A stretch of DNA of 13,970 nucleotides from Frankia sp. (GTDB taxonomy: Bacteria > Actinomycetota > Actinomycetes > Frankiales > Frankiaceae): positions 1-13,970 of the forward strand of contig JADGHD010000067.1 of assembly GCA_019689615.1 (NCBI GenBank), in the 5' to 3' direction. The translations under genes and the position numbers were made by a program. Under the pieces are notes generated by a model. It did not search any database. It was not told the DNA's origin and worked only from the letters and a program-made list of their open reading frames with translations. Positions 1 to 5,943 of this stretch are shown here, piece by piece. How positions within the stretch are numbered: the first letter of the stretch is position 1; the number at the start of each line of letters is the position of its first letter.

Positions 1-343
1 CGCCCCGCGCGCCGGCCCCGCCCGCCCCCACCCCGGGGCGCGCCGGCGCGGCCGCCGCGAGCAGCCGGGCGGCCGCGGTGTGCTCGGCGAACGGCACGGG
101 AGCCACCACCCGGCCCAGCTCGACGGCGGCGGCCACCAGCGCGGACAGGCCAGCCCCACCACCGCCGGCCCGCTCGTCGACGGCGATCCCCGGCAGCCCG
201 GCGGAGCCCAGCTCGGCCCACAGCCCCGGGCTGTGCCCGAGCGGCTCGGCCGCGCGCGCCGCCGAGCGGTCGGGGTGGCGCGCCAGCACCGCCCCCACCA
301 GCTCCCGCGCCGCCAACGAGGCCTCGTCCCACGAGAGGTCCAC
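1..343 (-). CDS. Acyl-CoA dehydrogenase, N-terminal part (cut by window edge)
   Basis: An open minus-strand frame starts at the GTG at 341-343 and runs off the left edge without a stop (114 codons). The stretch LWAELGSAGLPGIAVDE (about residues 41-57), followed by a Gly-rich segment, LVAAAVELGRVVAPVPFAEH and TAAARLL, is the typical all-alpha N-terminal domain of acyl-CoA dehydrogenases. These flavoenzymes oxidise acyl-CoA thioesters at the alpha-beta bond. The catalytic base and FAD-binding regions lie outside the window. A GGAGGAG ribosome site ends a few bases before the GTG; an in-frame GTG at 371-373 is an alternative start. It follows the Ldh2-family gene by 59 bp in the same direction, so it is probably the third gene of that operon. 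The last 60 or so bases are nearly pure G/C and may contain sequencing errors. Family assignment is good; substrate is unknown. Confidence 0.8.
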   Translation of the reverse strand, partial: MDLSWDEASLAARELVGAVLARHPDRSAARAAEPLGHSPGLWAELGSAGLPGIAVDERAGGGGAGLSALVAAAVELGRVVAPVPFAEHTAAARLLAAAAPARPGVGAGGAGARG

Positions 344-402
344 ACGCTCCTCCAAGAGTCCAGGACTGGGCACACCCCCGGCGGCGCGCGCCAGCGATGT
401 GC

Positions 403-1512
403 TCAGGCGCCGCCCGGGGCGGTGTCGTCACCCGCGCGCACGCGCAGCGGCGGCGCGCCGACGGCCGCGGCCAGCCGCCGCAGCTCGTCGACGAGAACGG
501 GGGACAGAGGGATACCATCGCGCGACCTGGCCTTCTGGCGCTCGTGTTCCGGTTCCCCCGGCAGCCAGATGCGGTCCACGCCGACCGCCGGCTCGCTGCC
601 CCGGATCTCGCGGATCAGCGTGTCGACGGCGGCGGTGAAGACCTCCCGCTGGGCGAACCGCTCCGGGTCGATCGCGATGAACACGACGCCCTTGGCGATC
701 CGGGCGTCGCCGTGCAGCGGCGAGGCGGTGCGCTCGGTCGTCCCGAAGGAGCTGCCGGCCAGCACCCCGGCGAGCAGCTCGACGAGCAGCGCCAGGCCGA
801 AGCCCTTGTGGCCGCCGAACCACTGCAGATGGCGGACGGAGGCGGCCTGTGTGTCGGTCGTCGGCCGGCCGCTGGTGTCGTTGGCCCAGCCGGGCGGGAT
901 CGTCGGGTCGCCGCGCTTCTTCGCCAGCAGCAGCTTGTTGCCGGCGACCGCCGTGGTGGCGATGTCGTAGACGATCGTCGGCTCCTCGCCGGCCGGGATC
1001 GCGTAGGACAGCGGGTTCGTCGACATCAGCGGGGTGATGCCGCCGAACGGCGGGACGAAGGTCGGCCCGTTCTGCACGCACAGGCAGATCCGCCCCTCGG
1101 CGGCGACGCGCGCGGTGTAGGCGCCGAGCGCGCCGAGGTGGGTGGTCTCCCGGACGGCGACCGCCGCGACCCCGTGCTCGGCCGCGCGCGCCGACACCAG
1201 CTTCGCCGCCTCCAGCCCGGCGATCTGCCCGAAGCCGAGCCCGCCGTCGAGCACGACGGCCGAGCCGTTGTCGGCGAGCGTCGTCACCGTGGTCCTCGGC
1301 GTCAGGTGCCCGTCGGCCAGCCGGGAGGCGTACATCGACATCAGGTGGGCGCCGTGCGAGTCGACGCCGCGCAGGTCCGCCTCGGCCAGCAGCTCGGCGA
1401 TGACCTCTGCCTGGTCCGACGGCACCTGGTGGCCGACCAGGATGGCCGACAGCGCCGCCCGCAGGTCCTGTGCCGTGACCAGCACCTGGCCGGTTGTCGC
1501 CTGGGTGGTCAC
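403..1512 (-). CDS. Ldh2-family NAD(P)-dependent 2-hydroxyacid dehydrogenase
   Basis: The product has 369 residues, close to the usual 330-370 of the malate/L-lactate dehydrogenase (Ldh2) family. Members include ureidoglycolate, malate, sulfolactate and 2,3-diketogulonate oxidoreductases. They interconvert 2-hydroxyacids and 2-oxoacids with NAD(P) in the cytosol and are unrelated to Rossmann-fold lactate dehydrogenases. Visible family signatures are RGVDSHG (48-54), the active-site segment TTHLGALGAY with His125, STNPLSYAIP (164-173), GHKGFGLALLVELLAG (234-249) and the C-terminal IWLPGEPEHERQKA (315-328). The GTG start at 1510-1512 overlaps the stop of the upstream dioxygenase gene (GTGA), a classic translational-coupling arrangement. 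Within the cluster it could oxidise a 2-hydroxyacid to the 2-oxoacid used by the ThDP enzyme at 2373. Family call is firm; substrate is inference. Confidence 0.9.
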   Translation of the reverse strand: MTTQATTGQVLVTAQDLRAALSAILVGHQVPSDQAEVIAELLAEADLRGVDSHGAHLMSMYASRLADGHLTPRTTVTTLADNGSAVVLDGGLGFGQIAGLEAAKLVSARAAEHGVAAVAVRETTHLGALGAYTARVAAEGRICLCVQNGPTFVPPFGGITPLMSTNPLSYAIPAGEEPTIVYDIATTAVAGNKLLLAKKRGDPTIPPGWANDTSGRPTTDTQAASVRHLQWFGGHKGFGLALLVELLAGVLAGSSFGTTERTASPLHGDARIAKGVVFIAIDPERFAQREVFTAAVDTLIREIRGSEPAVGVDRIWLPGEPEHERQKARSRDGIPLSPVLVDELRRLAAAVGAPPLRVRAGDDTAPGGA

Positions 1513-2351
1513 CGCGGCTCGTCGCCCTCGATGGTGACCCGGTGCAGGGTGCGCTCGGCGCCTCCGGTGTCGCCGACGACGGCGTGCTGGGTGGCCCGGT
1601 TGTCCCAGATGATGAGGTCACCGACCTGCCACTTGTGCCGGTAGACGTACTCGGGCCGGCCGACCCGCTGGTAGAGGAAGTTCAGCAGCGGGGCCGACTC
1701 CTCCTCGGTCCAGCCGTCGATGCGGGCGGTGTAGTTGCCGTTGACGAACAGGGCCGGCCTGCCGGTGACCGGGTGGCGGGCGACGACCGGGTGCGTGGTC
1801 GTCACGTCCTCGCTGGTCAGGCCGGCGGTGGCGGCGAGCTCGGTGCCCTGGTGCACCGCGCGCAGGCCGTCGAGGGTCGCCCGCAGGCCGGGGGAGAGGT
1901 CCTCGTAGACCTTCTGCACGTTCGACCACATCGTGTCGCCGCCGTACGGCGGGATCGTGCGGGCGAGCAGGAGGGTGAGCGCCGGCGGCCTGGCGACGTG
2001 GGTGGTGTCGGCGTGCCAGGTCTGGGTGACCGGGTTGGGGTCGTAGATCCGCATCACGCCCGGGTAGCCGTCGATCGATGGCACGTACGGGTGGATGGAG
2101 ATCCTGCCCCAGCGGGCGGCGAAGTCGAGCTGCCCCTGCGGGGGCAGGTTCTGCTGGCCGCGGATGCAGATCACCAGGTGGTCGAGGAAGGCCTGGTAGA
2201 TGACCTGGAAGGTGTCCTCGTCGATCCCGGCGGCCAGGTCGACGCCGGTGATGAGCGCCCCCAGCGCACCTGTCTGCCGTTCGACCTTGACCTGGGTGGC
2301 CGCTGCTGTCGCCACGGCGCCCTCCTTCGTCATGGGCTGCTCTATCTGCAT
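1509..2351 (-). CDS. TauD/TfdA-family Fe(II)/2-oxoglutarate dioxygenase
   Basis: This is a 280-residue non-haem iron dioxygenase that uses 2-oxoglutarate and O2 to hydroxylate or oxidatively cleave an acidic substrate. The iron triad is His113-x-Asp115 (in TWHADTTH) and His256 (in RATQHAVVGD). Arg267 lies 11 residues and Arg271 15 residues after the distal His. This matches E. coli TauD, where the first Arg holds 2-oxoglutarate and the second the sulfonate, and TfdA, where the second holds the substrate carboxylate. Consecutive ATG codons at 2354 and 2351 and another at 2333 are possible starts, and none has a good ribosome site. The ATG at 2351 lies 7 bases past a minus-strand TATTAT, so a leaderless start is likely. 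It overlaps the Ldh2 gene by 4 bp. Relatives act on taurine, alkyl sulfates or aryloxyalkanoates; the substrate here is not predictable. Confidence 0.9.
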   Translation of the reverse strand: MQIEQPMTKEGAVATAAATQVKVERQTGALGALITGVDLAAGIDEDTFQVIYQAFLDHLVICIRGQQNLPPQGQLDFAARWGRISIHPYVPSIDGYPGVMRIYDPNPVTQTWHADTTHVARPPALTLLLARTIPPYGGDTMWSNVQKVYEDLSPGLRATLDGLRAVHQGTELAATAGLTSEDVTTTHPVVARHPVTGRPALFVNGNYTARIDGWTEEESAPLLNFLYQRVGRPEYVYRHKWQVGDLIIWDNRATQHAVVGDTGGAERTLHRVTIEGDEPR

Positions 2352-2355
2352 CATT

Positions 2356-2370
2356 GATATAATATCCAAA
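2356..2370. promoter_or_regulatory. Divergent overlapping promoter/operator for dioxygenase and ThDP enzyme genes
   Basis: Only 21 bp separate the ATG at 2351 (minus) from the GTG at 2373 (plus). The gap holds an AT-rich imperfect palindrome, GATAT-A-ATATC (2356-2366), extended to ATCCAAA (2364-2370). On the plus strand it contains a perfect -10 hexamer TATAAT (2358-2363); on the minus strand TATTAT (2364-2359). Both -10 boxes sit so close to the start codons that the two mRNAs should be leaderless, a common actinobacterial arrangement. The -35 regions are poor. Because the two -10 elements overlap, the promoters probably compete or are controlled together by a single bound regulator. The element is inferred from sequence alone. 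Confidence 0.65.
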
Positions 2371-2372
2371 GA

Positions 2373-4025
2373 GTGACCGCTACCGAAGCCGCCGCAGTTC
2401 CAGCCGCGTTGACCGGTGGCCAGGCGATGGCCGCGCAGCTGCGCGCCGAGGGCGTCGAAGTGATCTTCGGCCTGCCCGGCGACCAGCTCATGGCCGCCCT
2501 GGACGCCCTGGTGGACGTCCCCGAGATCCATTACATCGTCACCCGGCACGAGCAGGCCACGACCTACATGGCCGACGGGTACGCCCGCACGGCTGGCCGC
2601 CCGGGCGTGGCCATGGTCGTCCCCGGCGTCGGTGTCTACAACGCCGCGTCGGGCCTGGCCACCGCCTACGCCTGCTGCTCCCCGGTGCTGCTGCTGGCGG
2701 GCCAGGTCAACCGGCACGGCATCGGCCGTGGCCTTGGCCTGCTGCACGACGTCCACGACCAGCTCGAGATCGTCCGCCCGGTGACCAAGTGGGCCACCAG
2801 GGCCACCGAGGCCGACGCGATCGCCCCGGCGATCCACGAGGCGTTCGCCCGGATGCGCTCCGGGGTGCCGCGACCGGTGGAGGTCGAGGTACCGCCGGAG
2901 GCGTTCGCCGAGAAGACCACCGCCGCGGCCCAGGCCGTCCCGCTGGCGGCGGCGCGGCCCGTGCCTGTCGTCCCGGCGCAGGCGGACCTTGCGGCAGCGG
3001 CGGCGGCGCTGGCCGCGGCCGAGTCGCCGCTGGTGGTGGCCGGCGGTGGCGTGGTGCTCGGCGGGGCCACCGACGAGCTGCGCCGGGTCGCCGAGCTGCT
3101 GTCCGCCCCGGTCATCACCACCCGCGAGGGCAAGGGCGCGATCGACGACCGCCACCCGCTGTCGGTGGGCACCGCCTGGGTCAACCGCCGGCTGCGCCCG
3201 GTGCTGGCCGCCGCCGACGTGATCCTGGCCGTCGGCACCCGCGCGCAGGGGTTCGGCCTGAACCCAGGCCAGCGGGTGGTGCACGTCGACGCCGACCCGG
3301 CGGCGTTCGGCCGCAGCGTGCCGGCCGAGGCCACCGTCGCCGTGCCAGGCGACGCCCGGCTGGCCCTGGCCGCGCTGGCCGACCTGCTGCCGTCCCGGGC
3401 CCCCGACCAGGCTCGGATCGCCGCCGCCCAGGCGGCCCGCCGCGACGTGCGCGCCCAGCTCGACGCGATCGGCCCGCAGTTCCGCATGGTCGACGCGCTG
3501 CGGGAAGGTGTGCCGGAGGACGGCATCCTCGTCTGCGACACCACGACCGTCGCCTACGCCTGCCACATGGCCTACCCGGTGTACCAGCCGAGGACGTACC
3601 TGAGCACCTCCTACATGGGCACGCTCGGCTTCGGCTACGCGGCGTCGCTTGGCGTGAAGGTCGCCGCGCCCGACCGCCCGGTGGTGACGGTGGTCGGCGA
3701 CGGCGGTTTCCTGTTCACCGCGAACGAGCTGGCCACCGCGGTGCAGCACGGCATCCACACGGTCACGGTGGTCTTCGACGACGGCGCCTACGGCAACTCC
3801 AACCGCGACCAGCGGGAGAAGTTCGGCGGCCGGGAGCTGGGCACGGCGCTGCGCAACCCGGACTGGGTGGCGCTCGCCCGGGCGTTCGGCGCCGAGGGGG
3901 TCCTGGTCAAGGACCTGGCCGAGCTGCCAGCCGCCATCCGCTCGGCGGTCGCCGCGGCGGAGCCGGCCGACGGCTGCTCGACGGTCATCGCCGTCCCGAT
4001 GGACCGGCTGCCCTCGCCGTTCTGA
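2373..4025 (+). CDS. Thiamine-diphosphate-dependent enzyme (acetolactate synthase/2-oxoacid decarboxylase-like)
   Basis: The 550-residue protein has the three-domain layout of the POX/ALS superfamily. The N-terminal PYR domain (about 16-180) has FGLPGDQL and the catalytic glutamate Glu60 in TRHEQATTYMADGYAR, which activates the ThDP ylide. A central domain (about 200-340) has VVAGGGVVLGG. The C-terminal PP domain carries the Mg-ThDP motif Gly442-Asp443-Gly444 and, about 26 residues on, FDDGAYGN with Asp470 where many relatives have a metal-binding Asn. Members decarboxylate 2-oxoacids or cleave 2-hydroxyacyl-CoA. With ALDH 94 bp downstream, a role in making an aldehyde from a 2-oxoacid is more plausible than acetolactate synthesis, since no small subunit or ilvC is nearby. 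The GTG start has no proper ribosome site but lies 10 bases past TATAAT, consistent with a leaderless mRNA. Exact reaction is uncertain. Confidence 0.88.
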   Translation: MTATEAAAVPAALTGGQAMAAQLRAEGVEVIFGLPGDQLMAALDALVDVPEIHYIVTRHEQATTYMADGYARTAGRPGVAMVVPGVGVYNAASGLATAYACCSPVLLLAGQVNRHGIGRGLGLLHDVHDQLEIVRPVTKWATRATEADAIAPAIHEAFARMRSGVPRPVEVEVPPEAFAEKTTAAAQAVPLAAARPVPVVPAQADLAAAAAALAAAESPLVVAGGGVVLGGATDELRRVAELLSAPVITTREGKGAIDDRHPLSVGTAWVNRRLRPVLAAADVILAVGTRAQGFGLNPGQRVVHVDADPAAFGRSVPAEATVAVPGDARLALAALADLLPSRAPDQARIAAAQAARRDVRAQLDAIGPQFRMVDALREGVPEDGILVCDTTTVAYACHMAYPVYQPRTYLSTSYMGTLGFGYAASLGVKVAAPDRPVVTVVGDGGFLFTANELATAVQHGIHTVTVVFDDGAYGNSNRDQREKFGGRELGTALRNPDWVALARAFGAEGVLVKDLAELPAAIRSAVAAAEPADGCSTVIAVPMDRLPSPF

Positions 4026-4119
4026 CCCCCGCGCGCCGCCGCTCAGTGCCGCGCAGACCAGCTCTTCCCCAGGATCCGGTCCGCCAGCAGACCCAGTCCG
4101 CCACCGGAGGTGACGACCG

Positions 4120-5775
4120 ATGCCGGTCGACGTTGCCCGCCACGCCGCCCTCGCCGCCGAGCTGCTGCCGCCCGGGCGGCTGCTCATCGGCACGGACCGC
4201 CCCGAGGGGGAGGCGGGGACCTACGCCCACGTCAACCCGGCCACCGGCCGGGAGCAGGCCGGGGTGGGGCTGGCAAGCCCCGACCAGGTGGCCGCGGCGG
4301 TCGCCGCCGCGCGGGCCGGCTTCCGCGCCTGGAAGGGCATGCGCCCGGACGAGCGGCGGGCGGCGCTGCTGCGCCTGGCCGAGCTCGTCCGGGCCAACGC
4401 CGAGCGGATCGGCGGGGTGCTCACGCTGGAGTGCGCGGTCCCGGCGGGGACGGCGGCGGCGCTGCCCCGCCGGGCGGCCGACTACCTCGAGTACTACGCG
4501 GGCTACGCCGACAAGCTGGAGGGGCGGGTCATCCCGATCTTCCCGGAGAGCGCGTTCGACTACACCCTCGCCGAGCCATACGGCGTCATCGGCATCATCT
4601 CCACCTGGAACGGGGGCATCTCCTCGGTCGCCCGCAAGGCGGGGGCCGCGCTCGCCGCCGGGAACGCGGTCGTGGTCAAGCCGATGGAGCTGGCCCCGTT
4701 CTCGTCGCTGATCTTCGGTGACCTCGCGCTCGAGGCCGGGCTGCCGGCAGGGACGGTCAACATCGTGCCCGGCGACGCGGCGGCCGGCTCGGCGCTGGTC
4801 CACCACCCCGGCGTTGACAAGATCAGCTTCACCGGCGGCCACCACACCGCCCGGGCGATCCTCACCGAAGCCGCCCAGACGATCAAGCCGGTCGTGCTGG
4901 AGCTCGGCGGCAAGTCCGGCAACATCGTCTTCCCGGACGCCGACCTCGCCGCCGCCGGCCGGTTCGCCGGCTCGGTCTGCATGGGCATGGCCGGCCAGGG
5001 CTGCATCTTCCCGACCCGGCTGATCGTGCACGAGTCGGTGCACGACGAGGTGGTCGCGACCGCCGTGGCCACCGCCAGGGCCCTGCCGCTCGGCGACCCG
5101 CTCGACCCGGCCACCGCGGTCGGCCCGGTGGTCTCGGCGGCCGCCCAGCAGCGGATCCTCGGGATGATCGAGCGGGCGCTGGCCGCCGGCCCACGGCCGG
5201 CCGGCGAGCTGCTGCTCGGCGGCGGGCGCCCGGACGCCAGCGCCGACCCGAGCCTGGCCGACGGCTTCTTCGTCGCGCCGACGATCCTCGACAAGGTCGA
5301 CCCGACCGCCGAGATCGCCCAGGAGGAGGTCTTCGGCCCGGTCCTGGGCGTGCTGACGTTCAGCGACGAGGAGGAGGCCGTCGCCCTGGCCAACGCCACA
5401 CCGTACGGCCTGGCCGGCTACGTGCACACCCGTGACCTCGCCCGCGCCCACCGGGTCGCCGCCGCGCTCGACGCCGGCTACGTCGCGCTCAACGGCTTCG
5501 CGGCGCTTCCGGCCAGCGCCCCGTTCGGCGGGTTCGGCCGCAGCGGCTACGGCAAGGAGGGCGGCTTCGCCGGCCTCGCCGAGTTCCTGCGCACGAAGAA
5601 CGTCAACCTCCCGCTCAAGCCAGCCGCCGGCCACCTCGCGCGCCAGCCCGTTGCCGCCCGGCTGCCGGCACGCTGGGCAGCCGGGCGGCAACGAACAGTA
5701 GGTCGCTGTTGTCTGGGTGGCTGGTGCGGTAGCGTGCGAGTCGACGAACTTAGTCGTCCGACTAGCTCAAAATAG
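4120..5775 (+). CDS. NAD(P)-dependent aldehyde dehydrogenase with unusual C-terminal tail
   Basis: This aldehyde dehydrogenase oxidises an aldehyde to the acid. Active-site residues are present: Asn164 in STWNGG, Lys187 in VVVKPMELAP, FTGG, the general base Glu261 in LELGGKSG, the nucleophile Cys295 in GQGCIFPTRLIV, and Glu403 in EEVFGPVLG. The start is well supported by a near-perfect GGAGGTGA ribosome site at 4106-4113, six bases before ATG. It lies 94 bp after the ThDP gene in the same direction, so it probably consumes that enzyme's aldehyde product. The recognisable family core ends near FLRTKNVNL (to about residue 497). The remaining 54 residues are low-complexity, Arg/Ala-rich and cysteine-containing. 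They are encoded by DNA holding a strong hairpin (5649-5693) and an operator-like palindrome, and the stop TAG (5773-5775) lies within a second palindrome. The tail looks like read-through into intergenic DNA. Confidence 0.92.
   Translation: MPVDVARHAALAAELLPPGRLLIGTDRPEGEAGTYAHVNPATGREQAGVGLASPDQVAAAVAAARAGFRAWKGMRPDERRAALLRLAELVRANAERIGGVLTLECAVPAGTAAALPRRAADYLEYYAGYADKLEGRVIPIFPESAFDYTLAEPYGVIGIISTWNGGISSVARKAGAALAAGNAVVVKPMELAPFSSLIFGDLALEAGLPAGTVNIVPGDAAAGSALVHHPGVDKISFTGGHHTARAILTEAAQTIKPVVLELGGKSGNIVFPDADLAAAGRFAGSVCMGMAGQGCIFPTRLIVHESVHDEVVATAVATARALPLGDPLDPATAVGPVVSAAAQQRILGMIERALAAGPRPAGELLLGGGRPDASADPSLADGFFVAPTILDKVDPTAEIAQEEVFGPVLGVLTFSDEEEAVALANATPYGLAGYVHTRDLARAHRVAAALDAGYVALNGFAALPASAPFGGFGRSGYGKEGGFAGLAEFLRTKNVNLPLKPAAGHLARQPVAARLPARWAAGRQRTVGRCCLGGWCGSVRVDELSRPTSSK
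5649..5693 (+). terminator. Strong GC hairpin inside the end of the ALDH frame
   Basis: A perfect 18-bp stem pairs 5649-5666 with 5676-5693 around a 9-base loop. It is not followed by a T-run, as is common for actinobacterial intrinsic terminators. It would normally mark the end of the ThDP/ALDH transcript, but it lies within the open ALDH frame, whose stop codon is 80 bases further on. Termination here would leave an mRNA without a stop codon, while translating ribosomes would melt the hairpin. The structure is certain from the sequence; its function is inferred. Confidence 0.65.
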
Positions 5776-5786
5776 TCAAGAGACTA
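5751..5786. promoter_or_regulatory. Paired palindromic operators TAGTC-N4-GACTA
   Basis: Two 14-bp palindromes are present: TAGTCGTCCGACTA at 5751-5764 and TAGTCAAGAGACTA at 5773-5786. They share TAGTC/GACTA arms with a 4-base centre, and the first has 6-bp arms. Their centres are 22 bp apart, about two helical turns, so two dimers could bind the same DNA face. The geometry suits a TetR- or MarR-type repressor or activator. They lie about 160-190 bp before the solute-binding protein gene and presumably control it. No TetR or MarR gene is in the window, so the regulator is encoded elsewhere. The local DNA is markedly AT-richer than the genes on either side, as expected for a promoter. Confidence 0.65.
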
Positions 5787-5840
5787 GACATCAAGTATCA
5801 AGTATGTTTCCATCCCTCTGCTGGTCGGCGACTCACCCCC

Positions 5841-5926
5841 AGCGCCAGGCGCTACGGCGGACTGTCCGCCCTTGCTCGCGGTGAACCGCGCCCACACCAC
5901 CTTGATCTCGTCGGTACACAACCGAC
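5841..5926 (+). other. Structured 5' leader of the solute-binding protein gene
   Basis: The stretch before the lipoprotein gene contains three short perfect inverted repeats in a row: AGCGCC-A-GGCGCT (5841-5853), GGCGGA-CTG-TCCGCC (5856-5870) and GTCGGT-ACACA-ACCGAC (5910-5926). The last ends five bases before the GGAGG ribosome site at 5931-5935. The leader could affect translation. I recognise no known riboswitch consensus, and short GC repeats arise easily in such DNA. Confidence 0.3.
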
Positions 5927-5943
5927 ATCCGGAGGCAGGACCC

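Noticed and set aside
397..1644. Plus-strand open frame of 415 codons over the Ldh2 gene
   Set aside because: The opposite strand has the complete Ldh2 family signature set; this frame has none.
2666..3544. Antisense open frame opposite the ThDP enzyme gene (292 codons, minus strand)
   Set aside because: Ser/Ala/Arg-rich shadow with no recognisable domain; the plus strand carries an unmistakable ThDP enzyme.
2352..4193. N-terminal extension of the dioxygenase frame to an 894-codon minus-strand protein
   Set aside because: The extra 600 or so residues are antisense to the ThDP gene and cross the promoter. The dioxygenase domain begins just after the ATG codons at 2333-2354.
3985..5691. Long antisense open frame opposite the ALDH gene (568 codons, minus strand)
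   Set aside because: It lies opposite clear ALDH motifs, has low-complexity Arg/Gly/Ala/Val-rich content and no family signature. It is a GC-bias shadow.
5810..5943. Known riboswitch in the lipoprotein leader
   Set aside because: I could not match any conserved riboswitch core; only short GC hairpins are visible.
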